Below, one piece after another: positions 1-12,295 of a stretch of 64,000 nt of DNA (position 1 is the stretch's first letter; the number at the start of each line of letters is the position of its first letter). Source of the DNA: Nannobrachium achirus (lineage: Eukaryota; Chordata; Actinopteri; Myctophiformes; Myctophidae); contig OY997639.1 of NCBI GenBank assembly GCA_963921795.1, positions 58,599,195-58,663,194 on the forward strand, written 5' to 3'. The position numbers and the translations under genes are program-made. The notes below the pieces were generated by a model. The model saw nothing but the letters and a program-made list of their open reading frames with translations, did no database searches and had not been told where the DNA came from.

Positions 1-59
1 TAACCTCGCCTACCAGGCAAGGTGAAGGAGTCCGTTTCTCCGGAATGCCTGAACGCACA

Positions 60-205
60 GAAAAAAAATATATTTTTTTTTCAAAAAACTTTTTTTTTTC
101 AAAAAACTTTTTTTTTCTCAAAAAACTTTTTTTTCTCAAAAAAACTTTTTTTCCTCAAAAACCTTTTTTTTCTCAAAAAACTTTTTTTTCTCAAAAAAAG
201 AATTA
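60..205. repeat. A/T minisatellite, unit about 17-18 bp
   Basis: Eight units of the type CAAAAAACTTTTTTTT, each nearly self-complementary. Confidence 0.9.
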
Positions 206-275
206 CCCATATTTGGCCATTACACACACCACACTGCCGCAACATGGCGGTGAAGGCCGCGCAGCGGCCTGAACT

Positions 276-577
276 CTAGACTTTTGCGGCCCAAAGGGCC
301 GCAAACTTCTAGTGTATATACATTTTTAGCAGTCATTTCCCTTCATCAGTAACTATATTATTGTGCTGGGGTATTTCCTTGCAGAAAGACACATCCCCTG
401 GCTGTATTTCTGTTCTGTTCCACGCTTTATGTTGACATTAATGTCAACAGAAACAGTGGAGGGACGTTTTTGTCAGGGGGAGGGAGCTCAGCCAGAGTTC
501 TTATAATTGCTCCCTTTGAACTTCAAAGGGGTTCTAAGTAATTGATTGTGTGGACTTGACATAAAAGTGTCAAGTCC
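276..577. repeat. Three short perfect or near-perfect hairpins
   Basis: 276-312 (TTTGCGGCCC / GGGCCGCAAA), 430-449 (TGTTGACATTAATGTCAACA, fully palindromic) and 552-577 (GGACTTGACA / TGTCAAGTCC). No gene is nearby to explain them. Confidence 0.7.
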
Positions 578-1430
578 TCGTTAGTGATCTCTCTAATCAA
601 TGAAAGCATCAAAGACAACCACCTGTTGGATGCCTGTCATAGAGGGGAGGGGGAAATGTTTTTGTGTACACACAAGCTTTGTTTTAAAGGACAGCCAGCG
701 ACTGAATATAGACCAGCTTGCTCCACAAGCTGGTAAAAAAAGAACGGTTTTGTTTTGGACATACATGGTTTCCACCCAACAGTAACGACATACAAGCCAC
801 AAGATTGTAAAGCGTCATCTCCACAGAGCATTGTGAGCGCGCCACATACGACGGAGCATAAATTAGGCATTACACTGTGACAACACTGCTCTGCATTCTG
901 CTCTTCCCCTGGAGCCCCCCCCCCCCCCTCTCCTTCTAGTCTTGCATGCAAACGACCTAGCCAGTGTTTTTGGATCCCCGGTGAAACATCTGGACACTGG
1001 AGCAGTGCAGGAGTTCGGGGTGCAAGGCACGCAGTGCTGCTGCAGATAGCATTATGTTTAAACGCAGTCACATTACAACGCCGGGAGTTTCCCATAGTTT
1101 TATGGTCCTTTGGGGAGTGGATGAGATGGAGGTGGGGGGCGAGGGAGGGAGGCAAGAGAGAGAGAGAGAGAGAGAGGGGGGGAGAGGTAGAGAGAGAGGT
1201 GGCCTTGCCTCTATCTGACATTAATAGGTGGCTCAGGTCCTGGACTCGCCAAGGTCTGAGAGGTCAACAACCTTATTCAGTCCCGATGCATAATGCATTA
1301 CACCTCGTATTGCAGGTTATGCGACCTGCAATTAGCCTGTGGTTTAGTGCATTTAAGCTCCCTGAGCATACATAAAAAGACTTAAGGTCTCTATTTTGTC
1401 TTAAGTACCAGCTCTTATGCCTTAATTTAA

Positions 1431-1614
1431 AGGTCTGTCCATACTGTCTCCGACCTCCGAACTTTTCATCTGAATGGTCCCGTTCAACTACAAAAAGACG
1501 TCACTCGAATCTTCTGAAAAGCATTAACCCGAAATAGAGTTCCGAAAGCTGCACGTCGGAATGTCAGAACTCTCCGACGAAAAGTTTGGTAGTCAGAGAC
1601 AGTATGGCAGACCT
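1431..1614. mobile_element. piggyBac-like MITE with TTAA TSD
   Basis: TTAA at 1427-1430 and 1615-1618 flank AGGTCTGTCCATACTGTCTC and GAGACAGTATGGCAGACCT. Symmetry continues outside as CCAGCTCTTATGCC / GGCATAAGAGCTGG. Confidence 0.88.
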
Positions 1615-1688
1615 TTAAGTTAAGGCATAAGAGCTGGTAAGAGAATCAAAATACAGCCCTTGAGACTGAGATTGTCAGAAAGACGGGG

Positions 1689-1721
<33 letters not shown>

Positions 1722-1725
1722 CTGG

Positions 1726-1831
<106 letters not shown>

Positions 1832-2510
1832 ATGTCGGAGTGAAGGGGCACCACGGTTGTCTGATTAACCCCTCTGACACCTTGACCGTGTAAGGAAACA
1901 ATTACACACCAAAGTGCCTTTGTGTTGCATGCTGCCGTTGATGAATGCCCCGCCATTGCAGCGGCGGCGTTGCCAGACTTCTGACCTTCAGACCCGCTCG
2001 GCGAGGACGGAGTCCTGTGGGCAGCACCCCTCCACCACCACCACCACCATACCCCCCCACCCCACCCCACCGCAGCCCTGCCGTGCCCCCTCCCATGCCC
2101 CCTTGCCCTGTGCCTAGCGAGTGGAGATTAATGACACATAATGACTCACACCCTCGGTCGTGCGAGATGAATGGCCCGTGATGACTTGCGCCAGCCTGCA
2201 AGATTAATAGCACTTAATGGTTTGTAATGCCGCCCGTAATCGAGCTGTCACTGGTGCAGCTTGAGGAATAGCAGGGCCTTGCATCATTTCTCATGCGTCC
2301 TTCGTCCCCCCCCCACACACACACACACAGCATTCGGCCCCATGGCCCCGTGGGACAAGCCCCTCAAGTCCTTTCTCGTTCCTTTCCTGGTCTGGTCAGG
2401 CCTCTTGTCTGTGGGGTCAATGCTACTCCCGTCACTATGACAGCCAGGAACGTGCAGAGAATGTTAGAGAGGCAGGGGCTGAAACTTCCAAAAGGGCCTT
2501 TTGGTGGAAG

Positions 2511-2567
2511 CACCGAAAATAGCAGACCTCCAAGCTCACAACGCATCGCAGTCGGCTATTTTCGGTG
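2511..2567. repeat. Palindromic cassette, isolated copy
   Basis: CACCGAAAATAGC on the left and its exact inverse GCTATTTTCGGTG on the right. The inner right arm is shortened. Confidence 0.8.
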
Positions 2568-2569
2568 TG

Positions 2570-3920
2570 TGAAACCACACTGAACTAAGCATAATCAAGT
2601 CAATACTGGAGATGTGGCGTAATGGCATGGATTTCTACACAGAGAGGGCAATTCTTTCAAGTTCAGGAGAGTTTGGACAAGGCAATTCTCTTGAATGCTG
2701 CCTTCAGGTATGGCATGGAAAGAGGGCATTTGCATTTCTTTCACCATAGTAAAAACTGCATTTATGGTCTGGAAAGGGTAAAAAGGCAGGGGCTCAAGCC
2801 CCCTTTGATGTCTATGTGTGCACGTGCCTGTTGACAGCCTCCGCTGGAAGCCGACTGTTGTGAGAGATTTTACTTGACATTCTGGGTGAAGCTTGGGTGA
2901 GTCACTGCACATTATTAAAACCATGGTGTTTGTTGGCCCATTCCTCATTATTGAACAGGTCTGGCAGACCGGCAAATCAACAGTAATGCAGAAAATATTT
3001 CGCCATGATATTTCCCTCAAATGAGATGATTGCATCATCATGCAGATAAATTGCCCTTCGCAGAAGCGAACGGAGGGGTTTCTGGAACTGAGGGGAAATC
3101 GGCGTCTTCCTTCGTGAACCCGACGCTTTGTGACTTGTGTTTATTGTTTTAGGATCCCGATACTCGTCTAAATGAGATAGGTGAAAACTCAGATCACAGT
3201 CACATGATATCTTTGTAGTCCAGCCAACTTACATTTTTCTTCATCTTGACCAGTGTGTAGCATGTGCTCCCGCATGCATGTGGTGTGAATGTGTGTGCAC
3301 AAGTACTTTTTTTTTACGCCGTGACTTTCTCCCCCATCTCCCTTTGTGTGTGTGTTGATGTGAGTGTATGTGGAGTTGTTTGGGTATGGCCAAGTGAGAG
3401 AAACAGTGGATTGAATAACTCCAGGCTTCTCCCCTGTGGAATGGTCCCCCTCATTGAATGGAGCGTTGTCTCCCAGGCCGAGCGCCGGCCTTGATTTGGA
3501 GCCAGGAAACCCAACTGTCCCTGTCCATCAGTGTGACGAGACCAGCTGAGGATAAACCCAACGACCTGCGGCCCGAACACATCACCGGGGAGGGGCGCCA
3601 ATACTGGGTACTGGGGGTACATGGTTTGGTTGGGAGAGGGTAGAGGGGTAGTGAGGTGGAGAATGTTGAGATAAGACAAAGAGTCAGGGTATGAGAAATG
3701 GGTGGGGATGACAGGGGATTTGGAAAGCTATGACCTCGGATACTGGGAAGTGGCATACTGGATCAGGGTCAGGCATAACCATGGGTGGGCCTAGTCTGTC
3801 AATCATTATGCAGTTTTTTGGGAACGTTTTCAGAGGATTTACTCCCAGCACCACCAACATTTTATGCTGTAGAAATGCAGATTAGATCTGTAGCAAACAT
3901 GTATGATGATAATGATTGAG
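2570..3920. other. Unique sequence, no gene seen
   Basis: Includes a 148-codon open frame on the minus strand (2595-3041) without recognisable similarity, splice context or domain. I do not regard it as a gene. Confidence 0.45.
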
Positions 3921-4179
3921 AACAAATTAACTTGACAAGTGACACGTTTGACGAGATATAAAGGTCCGTCCAGCGTGCCACCGGCGACTTTGACAAGATA
4001 TTAGTCTTTCATATTTATAAAAGAATATCAAAAAAATGTATCTCCGCAACGTAGTGCCGAAGTGGCCAAAAGAAAGTGCTTCCTGTCTGGACCGGATATG
4101 GAAACCGATTCTCCATTGACTCCCATAAACTGTGCAAGAAAATGCAAGATGGTGCACGATCTGTGCACGATCCGTGCAC

Positions 4180-4225
4180 CATTGTGCACGATGGAGACGC
4201 GACCACGTTAAAAGGTAAGAAAATC
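4180..4225 (+). other. Repeat-borne mini-exon: ATG, short frame, GTAAG donor
   Basis: CACGATGGAGACGCGACC then ACGTTAAAAGGTAAGAAA, one of three related copies. Confidence 0.5.
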
Positions 4226-4595
4226 TGGAGTCACTGAGTTAAGAACAACTCAGTTGAAAGTACAAATGCCACAAAATGTTAACACAGCCTTTTCCGCTTC
4301 TCCACCGATTCCGCTTGGTCCGATCGCATTGCTTTTTCACAAACTAAGCAGCCTCCCTGGCAGGCTGACCCGAGTAACTGGCTGACGTGTGGCCTTTGTC
4401 TATCGTTGTTATTTCATCACGTGTCCTTGGAGAATCTCCATTGAAACACAGTGGTAGCAAACTCCATTGTATTGTACTGTACACTTGAGGGGATTGTTGT
4501 AAACAACTAAACCCTGCAGCGCTGCCTGTATCACAACCATCTTCTATAATAACTGCTCACCTTAACTATTTGGACTATGATGAAGTTATCTAGTA

Positions 4596-4880
4596 CAATG
4601 GTTCTCAACCTGTGGGTTGGGGTCCCCAAATTATTTTGGGAGGTCCCCAGATGTTTAGCTAAATGTTAACATTGTTCTCCTACTCAACAGTAAACAGACC
4701 AACATACAGTATAAATGTATCTGCACATTTCTAAAGTGACAATTTAAGGCCTTTAAAGACCTTTTTAGTACCCCTGGTCAAACATTGGTCAAATATTAGA
4801 GGCAGAAATTTTGAAAATAGCCGATCTACATGCTCACAATGCCTCGCATGTAGACCATGTAGATCGGCTATTTTCACAAT
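4596..4880. mobile_element. Family A MITE, right end truncated, with cassette
   Basis: Left end CAATGGTTCTCAACCTGTGG. Cassette 4812-4878 with the CTACATGCTCA variant. Confidence 0.8.
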
Positions 4881-5129
4881 AGATCGAGTCGAACTAAATG
4901 TAATGCCAACTCCTACAATTCCAAGTGCTCGAAATCAAGGGGCGCTATTTCGGATACACATTTATAGGCGTAGGTTAAGGTACTATAAATTCACAGGAGA
5001 CAGGTGCCACAGTTAGGGTATTAAGTGTCGTAGTGGGGTTCTGATCCGAAGGAGTAGTCACTAGTAAGACGCCTCAGGGAGACATGCGAGGTCGCGCCAA
5101 TTCTTGGCCACCTGGTCAGTGATGTATAT

Positions 5130-5560
5130 CGGACCAGGTACCCATATATGGAGACCCCTGGGACCCATATATGGAGATCCATGTACTGTATGGAGATATG
5201 CTGTGAGATTCCAAACATGCTTACTCAGTTATTCGTTATTATGTGAAAGTCCTATATGACATCTATGACATCTGGCATCATACCCGTGTATGCCCATACA
5301 TGGAGATGCCTGTCTGTCGAACCAGCCACACAGATATGGGCTGTCTTGGCCATCTGTCTTTGCCATACATGGATTCTGTTAGTGTGGTATGTGGCCGATG
5401 TGGCCTCCATATATGGGCATTCCCATATGAAGTCCTGTTAGATATGGACTTAATATTGCTGACATCAGGGAACTCCATATATGGGCATAAAAGGGATTCT
5501 GTTAGTGTGACATCACAGTGACGTCAGAGCATGATGTCAGAGCGACAAACCCATATATAG
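5130..5560. promoter_or_regulatory. Cluster of four perfect CArG boxes plus a CRE-like site
   Basis: CCATATATGG occurs at 5142-5151, 5165-5174, 5407-5416 and 5475-5484. TGACGTCA is at 5519-5526. The surrounding text repeats CATATATGG-like and GGATTCTGTTAGTGTG units, so it may be a local repeat and not a designed enhancer. Confidence 0.35.
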
Positions 5561-5656
5561 AACCACAGTGTCAGGCGTGACAGACAGAGATACACACATA
5601 CAGACAAGCTGTGACTGTTTACATACTAATCTGCGACCTACAGTCGCAATAACAAT

Positions 5657-6011
5657 TAGGGCTGTCACAATTATTACATAATCGTCTAATCGCAATTATT
5701 TGACATAATCGCGATTATTTTTCATAATCGTCATAATCGTTTCCATGTTGAAAAATGTTCATATTTTTTTTAAAGTAAAAAAATAGCGGAAATAGCTGAT
5801 CTACGCGACGCGTTGTGAGCTTGCAGATCAGCTATTTCCACTATCAATGTTCTTTTTTAAGTATAAAGTCGTCAAATATGTCAGTAATTTCTTTGTATAT
5901 TTAGGTTATGTTTCATATCTGCCATGTGAAACTTCAAAGCCTAAAAGCCAATCGAAATGATTTGAGTGAAAATTCATCGTCAAGTAAAATGTCATAATCG
6001 TGACCGCCCTA
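5657..6011. mobile_element. Family E MITE, perfect 8-bp TSD, with cassette
   Basis: Ends TAGGGCTGTCACAATTAT and ATAATCGTGACCGCCCTA, flanked by ATAACAAT on both sides. Cassette 5789-5838 flanked by ATAGCG / CACTAT. Confidence 0.95.
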
Positions 6012-6433
6012 ATAACAATGACATTTTAAAGGAAACATTTATTTGTAGTCCTAACACCCACACCCAAAGCACCAAACCAAGTCAGAAACACAAGCACACA
6101 GAATGGAGGGCGACAGGGCGTGCTCCCTGCAGCAACCCACGTATAACTCAGGGTGTTTCCCAGAAAAAAAACACTCATAAAATAAACGGTTCGACTGAAC
6201 ATAAACCAATTACTTCAATCACAACAACACAAATCCTCTCAATGTATTCCCTCGGCGAACCATAACTCAATAACATAATAATAGAACAATAATGTACAAA
6301 CATGCTGGGAATCCTCTGCTCAGTCACTATAATAGCCCGGGACGCTACAGTAGGTTGGGTTACTGAGCAGGGAAGAGTAGGATAATAAAGGGATTAGGGG
6401 TGTATATGTCCCACTGAGGAGGGGGCTTGGCTG

Positions 6434-6891
6434 CAGGGGCGTCACACCAAATTCTGGGCCCTGGGTACAAGGATTGACTGCGGGCCCCCCATGAATGTTA
6501 ACTATTGAAAAATAGCAGATATACAAGCTCACAGCTGCGAGCTTGTATATCTGCTATTTTTGAAAAATCGTGAAAATGTGTGCAAGAAACCTATGTCAAG
6601 GACCCCCAAGATGATATGTATTTGGCCACGGACCCCGATCTCAAAATATTTAGTTCCAGGGACCCCCAGAAGCAAAATTTGAGTTCGAAATGTTCGCTTA
6701 AAAAATACATAATATTCAAAGATTTTCACACATTTTCACAACTTTTCAAAAATAGCAGATCTACAAGCTCGCAGCGCGGCACTCGGTGCCGCGCTGTGAG
6801 CTTGTATATCTGCTATTTTTCAATAGATAAAGTTATTAGGGCCCCTCCACCTTGGGCCCCAGTAACTTTCCTACCCCTTGTGACGCCCCTG
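6434..6891. mobile_element. Family C double-hairpin MITE, perfect 8-bp TSD
   Basis: Ends CAGGGGCGTCACACC and TTGTGACGCCCCTG, flanked by CTTGGCTG on both sides. Cassettes at 6508-6561 and 6748-6820. Confidence 0.95.
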
Positions 6892-6997
6892 CTTGGCTGT
6901 ACCGGGGAGCTTTAGACAGAAGTGGAGATAACGCATCAGGGACGTGCTGGACCCCTGATTCAGCCCGGGGAAAAAGAGTTGGAGAGGCCCTCATTGC

Positions 6998-7029
6998 GCG
7001 CTATAGAGAGAGATCTCTCTCTATAGCGC
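6998..7029. repeat. 32-bp perfect palindrome
   Basis: GCGCTATAGAGAGAGA followed by its exact reverse complement, with no spacer. Confidence 0.95.
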
Positions 7030-7105
7030 TGCTGCTACTCAAAGATTTGCCATTTCAGATCATGACAAGTGACAAACAAGCCAGTGGGCCAATTACATGA
7101 ATTAT

Positions 7106-7362
7106 ATTTCGTTGTTGTCGGGTGGAAACCTTGTATGTCCAAAACCGTTTGTTTTGTATTTATCATTTAAAAAATGATCTAAACTAGTGAAAATAGCCGA
7201 TCTACAAGCACACAACGCCTCGCACCGCGAGGCATTGTGTGCTTGTAGATCTGCTGTTTTCACTACTTTTGTCCGACGGCCTTGTATGATGAAGCAGGGC
7301 TTTGCTTTGCGAAAAGATTTATACATTTGAAACTTGGAGTTTCTGCCCGACAGTGACGATTT
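7106..7362. mobile_element. Family D MITE with cassette
   Basis: Ends TCGTTGTTGTCGGGTGGAAA and TTTCTGCCCGACAGTGACGA. Cassette 7189-7261, flanked by CTAGTG / CACTAC. Confidence 0.9.
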
Positions 7363-7815
7363 ACTTTGTTGGCCGCCCAGCCCCCAAAATGGAACGAAGG
7401 CCAACCTTTTATTTTATTTTTTTTCCCTAATGGACGGCCTGGACCGGCCGGGAATGAACCGGCCGTTCGGGAGTTGTCCCGCTTTTCCCAATGGCCAGCA
7501 CGTCCCTGTAACGCATTAAGAAACAGGGTCTAATATAAGGCACCGTGACAGGGGTTAGGACAGTTTACTAAAAGCGGAGCCAGAGAGCTTCACTCCACGC
7601 AGCCTCAACTTGGGCGGTGAGGAGGCATATAGCTCGAAAAGACTGATTTACTCCCCCAATCACTGTGTTATCTCAAAGAAAGGACCCCTTGTACGAGCAA
7701 ATAAACAGACCATAAAGCCACTGCGAGTTATTAGGCGCTGTGTGTGTACGTTTGCGCTTAGTGTGAAGTGTGTGGGAGAGGAGAACAGGAGTAAGGGATA
7801 GCGTGTGATAGACAC

Positions 7816-7857
<42 letters not shown>

Positions 7858-8025
7858 CGTGGGTGGGTGTGTGTTTGCGCAGCGCCGCTGGTGTATGTCT
7901 GCCGCACTGTCAGCAAGCGCTCTCTCCATCCTGTGTGAAGGCTAAGCATGTTCCTGGGATCAAACTTTGAGTCAGAGCAGCAGCATGGGAACCGGTGTCC
8001 CTCCACACCCACACGCACACGCACG

Positions 8026-8027
<2 letters not shown>

Positions 8028-8116
<89 letters not shown>

Positions 8117-8392
8117 GTGCACATACACACACACGCGTGTACTTGCACATGAACACGTTCACACAATTGCTGGTGCATCCCCAGGGCCAGCACCCCCCCC
8201 CATTCTCACCCCACACACAGTTTGAAATCAATGTCAAGGTCAACAAGTGTGTGTGTCTCTGCTGTTAGCAGGAAGCAAGGGTCAAAGGCTATCTCTGTGC
8301 ACCACAGGAGACGATGCACAGGCCCCCTGAAGGCAGACTGAGCTTTCCATAATCACAGCAACCTCACTAATAGGACCCCCCCAACCCCCCTC

Positions 8393-8472
<80 letters not shown>
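8028..8472. repeat. Two (CA)n microsatellites
   Basis: 8028-8114 and 8395-8472. A shorter GT run is at 7820-7852. Confidence 0.97.
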
Positions 8473-8477
<5 letters not shown>

Positions 8478-8486
8478 AGAGAGACA

Positions 8487-8788
8487 CAGTGGTTTAAAGT
8501 AACTAAGTACATTTACTTAAGTACAGTTTTGAGGTATTTGTACTTTACTTGAGTATTTCCAGTTTTTAGTACGATCTACGATAGCCGATCTACAAGCTCA
8601 CAACGCATCATATTGCGACACGTGAGCTTGTAGATCTGCTATTTTCAAACATTTGGTACTTTTTGATGTCAATACTTTCGTACTTTTACTCAAGTAGCCT
8701 ACATTTTGAATTCTGCACTTTTACTTGTAATGGAGTATTTCTACATTGCAGTATTGATACTAAAATGCAAGTACTTTTTCCACCACTG
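8487..8788. mobile_element. hAT-like MITE (CAGTGGTGGAAAAAGTAC type), family F, with cassette
   Basis: Left end CAGTGGTTTAAAGTAACTAA, right end GTACTTTTTCCACCACTG. Internal ACTTTTACTCAAGTA motifs and a cassette at 8579-8645. A relative is at 53226-53480. Confidence 0.85.
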
Positions 8789-9014
8789 CACATACACACA
8801 AACACAGGGGTGTAGTGCTCACTTCACGCATAACCACGGCATCACCAGTCTTTTGAGCAGGAGCATGTGCACACAAATTATTTTACTGTCTGAGAAATGT
8901 ATTTGAGGAACAAATGTGTATGTATTTTGATAATACATGAAAATATATATATAAAAAAAACTGATGCAATGATTAGTCAATTCATAAATTGATTTCTAAA
9001 GATTTTATTAATTC

Positions 9015-9075
9015 ATTGACCTTCTTACCTTTTAACGTGGTGTGCTCCCCCATCTTATTCCATGCTAGCATTGCT
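9015..9075 (-). other. Repeat-borne mini-exon: ATG, short frame, GTAAG donor
   Basis: On the minus strand, AGATGGGGGAGCACACC then ACGTTAAAAGGTAAGAAG, matching 21960 and 4180. Confidence 0.5.
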
Positions 9076-9599
9076 TCGCTAGCAGCAGTGTTGTGTAACA
9101 AGGAAGTAAACGCAGGAGAAAGTGGCCACAGAGAAGCGTGTTGTCCCGCACCCCAAAAATGCATATCCGGTTCCGCTTCCGGGCCCAGAACGGAAGCACT
9201 AGCTCTATAGTAATCCCCGGAGTGGCAATCCAATTTTGGACTGTTTTTAATCAAATCTAATTGATGAATAGTTGGGGGAAACTCTGGCTTAAATTAGTTG
9301 ATTGCCTATGTCAGACTTTCTAAGAATAAATGGATCATACAAGCAGAGTGTTTCTCATGCTGTTTGGAGCAGGCAGCCAAGTTTACCACTGTGTGTGAGA
9401 GCGCAGGCCAGAGTGACCTTGTTATCATCGAAAGCTAGACAAGAACTATGTCATGAGACTGAATGCACAATCCTACACAGAGCTAGCCTGACACTTCAGT
9501 CCGCACATCACCCCCCCCTGCTGGTGGGTGGTTTGTAGTGTGGACTGAAGCTGCACACATTTTAATCTATTTCGAAGGCGCCCGAAGAGCGGGCGCATT

Positions 9600-9790
9600 G
9601 AATGGGCCAATCAGGGTTGTATGCTTGGGGCACGTGTGTGGCTGCTCCGGTCCCCAGCCCCCTCCAAACAGAGCTCTTGAGCTCACGTAAGACTCACTCG
9701 TGGACTCTGATTGGTGTCCTCTGCCCACGTGAGAGTCTAGTGGACTCTGATTGGTCCGTGAAAACTGTCATGGCGGAGTCAGACTTGACT
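9600..9790 (+). promoter_or_regulatory. Promoter-like cluster of CCAAT boxes
   Basis: GGGCCAATCAGG near 9604, then two copies of GTGGACTCTGATTGGT, then CATGGCGGAGTC at 9769. No gene can be attached. This may be the 5' part of a repeat. Confidence 0.3.
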
Positions 9791-10096
9791 CGTATTATTT
9801 TAATAAACTATGAAATAGTGCCGTTTCTTCACGTTTTAATACCATTTTGCACTAACGTAAACATGCAGACATATAATATGTTATGAGAAATAACGTATTT
9901 TTGCAATGTCACGCCACGTCGCCGTCGCGAGTGTGTGTGTGTGTATGTGTGTGTGTGACGTCAATAGGCTTTAGCCCCCCCCCGCCGAAATGGATTGTCT
10001 GCCTGGAATCTCAGACTCTCCCCCCACGTAGTGGGGTGTGAGATGTCGGACGCGAGCAGTCAGGCAAACACAGAGCTGCCTCTACGCCTGTACTTC

Positions 10097-10917
10097 ACAG
10101 ACACCAAGATACTGAGACCGGGATACTGAGACCGGGATACTGACACCAGGATACTGACACCAGGATACTGACCAGGTTTCTGACACCAGGATACTGACAC
10201 CAGGTTACTGACACCAGGATACTGACACCAGGATACTGACACCAGGATACTGACATCAGGATACTGACACCAGGATACTGACACCAGGATACTGACACCA
10301 GGATACTGAAACAGGATACTGACACCAGGATACTGACCAGGATACTGACACCAGGATACTGACACCAGGATACTGACACCAGGATACTGACACCAGGATA
10401 CTGACACCAGGATACTGACACCAGGATACTGAAACAGGATACTGACACCAGGATACTGACCAGGATACTGACACCAGGATACTGACACCAGGATACTGAC
10501 ACCAGGATACTGACCAGGATACTGACCAGGATACTGACACCAGGATACTGACACCAGGATACTGACACCAGGATACTGAAACAGGATACTGACACCAGGA
10601 TACTGACCAGGATACTGACACCAGGATACTGAAACAGGATACTGACACCAGGATACTGACCAGGATACTGACACCAGGATACTGAAACAGGATACTGACC
10701 AGGATACTGACCAGGATACTGACCAGGATACTGACACCAGGATACTGATACCAGGATACTGACCAGGATACTGACACCAGGTTACTGACAACAGGATACT
10801 GACACCGAGATACTGACAACGGGATACTGACACTGGGATACGGACAACGGGATACTGACAACAGGATACTGACAACAGGATACTGAGACCAGGATATTGA
10901 CAACCAGGATACACCAG
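10097..10917. repeat. Minisatellite, GGATACTGACACCA unit (14/13/12 bp variants)
   Basis: About 60 units mixing three lengths: GGATACTGACACCA, GGATACTGAAACA and GGATACTGACCA. The minus strand has no stop in any frame across most of the array, which creates long spurious open frames. Confidence 0.97.
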
Positions 10918-10951
10918 TAAATGTAGAAAGAATTGAGATAGTTGAATTTAA

Positions 10952-11139
10952 GGGGCGCCTGCTGGCCTACTGGTCCAGGCGCATACCACATAGGCTTTGT
11001 GTAGCCTGCAGCGTGTCGCTGGTTCGATGCCCGACCAGATTTGCTGCGTGTCACTCCCCATCTCTCTCCCCGTTTCCTGTCAGTCAGTCTACTGTCCTTT
11101 TAATAAAGGCATAAAGCCGAAAAACATATGTTAAAAAAA
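10952..11139 (+). mobile_element. tRNA-derived SINE, full length, perfect 17-bp TSD
   Basis: A-box-like TGGCCTACTGG (10963) and B box GGTTCGATGCC (11021) at tRNA-like spacing, a body shared with 35950 (CTCCCCATCTCTC, TTTCCTGTCAGTC), and a tail AATAAAGGCATAAA. The flanks GAGATAGTTGAATTTAA at 10935-10951 and 11140-11156 are identical. Confidence 0.96.
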
Positions 11140-11176
11140 GAGATAGTTGAATTTAATGATCTCTCTCTCTCTTTTA

Positions 11177-11292
<116 letters not shown>

Positions 11293-11854
11293 CTTGTTTA
11301 TGTACTATGTAGTGTCTATGTGACCTGAGATTCCCTCTGGAGTGAATGTGTGTCTGGCTCAAGGCCCCGGGATGACAGTGACCCAGCTTGGCCCGTGGCC
11401 GCGGGAGTTCTTTGGATGGCCCAAGCTTGTTAGGAGCGCTTCCCCTCTGCAGTCTATAATTGTTATTGTTATTTATTTAATGAGTTACTTATTTTGGTTT
11501 CCAGTGGGGTGTAGCACCCTGATAAAACACCCTTGGTGCATCTCAGGCCAGAGTTGTAATCATTCCATGGCGTGCCAATATATATATATACTGTGTTGCT
11601 CTGCTCTCTAACGCAACATATACAAATACCCTCCCTTCAGTGAGCTTCAAATCTCTCTGGATACAGTTTGTTTTTCTATCTGCTTATAATATATGACCCA
11701 CATAAACACCATTTATAAAGAAAATACACACACACACACACGCACGCACGCACGCATTCATACACATACACAAACACTTTACAGAAAGGGGAATGTGAGA
11801 AAAGAGAGAAGAGAAAGAGAGACAGACAGAAGGGAGGGAGATTGAGACAGAATG

Positions 11855-11857
<3 letters not shown>

Positions 11858-11912
<55 letters not shown>
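11858..11912. repeat. (GA)n microsatellite
   Basis: About 54 bp of GA. Confidence 0.97.
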
Positions 11913-11914
<2 letters not shown>

Positions 11915-12295
11915 CCCCCCCTCCAGTGGCTGTTCCCAGCAGCAGCCCCATATTCCTGCCCACGTTTCCAGGCTCCCTTTTCCGGAGCCTTATGAAAACA
12001 GGGGGAAAGAATGTGAAAAATCCGCAGCATTCAAACCGAAGACAACAATCCAGCAGGTATGAGGAGGATGGAGGGGGAGGGGAGGTGGAGTGGGGTGGGT
12101 GCAGAGGACCAATCCACCAAGGAGGAATCTGCAGTATGTGTGCTGCTCTTTACGTGGGTGTTATGCCTGATTTATACTTTGTCACGTTCGCCGGAAATTG
12201 CAGATCTACAAGCTCCCAGTGCCCAGCATCTTCTACATGCTGTGAGCTTGCGATCTGCTATTTCTGCAACACAATACTGTCATACATCGGGGCAG

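Noticed and set aside
276-312. GC-rich hairpin as a rho-independent terminator
   Set aside because: The sequence is eukaryotic and no U tract or upstream gene accompanies it.
2595-3041. 148-codon minus-strand open frame
   Set aside because: No recognisable domain, codon pattern or splice context. The length is possible by chance in a window this large.
10060-10914. 284-codon minus-strand open frame (QYPGVSILVSVSW repeats)
   Set aside because: It is the minisatellite read through. The unit has no stop codon in any minus-strand frame, so the frame is open by composition.
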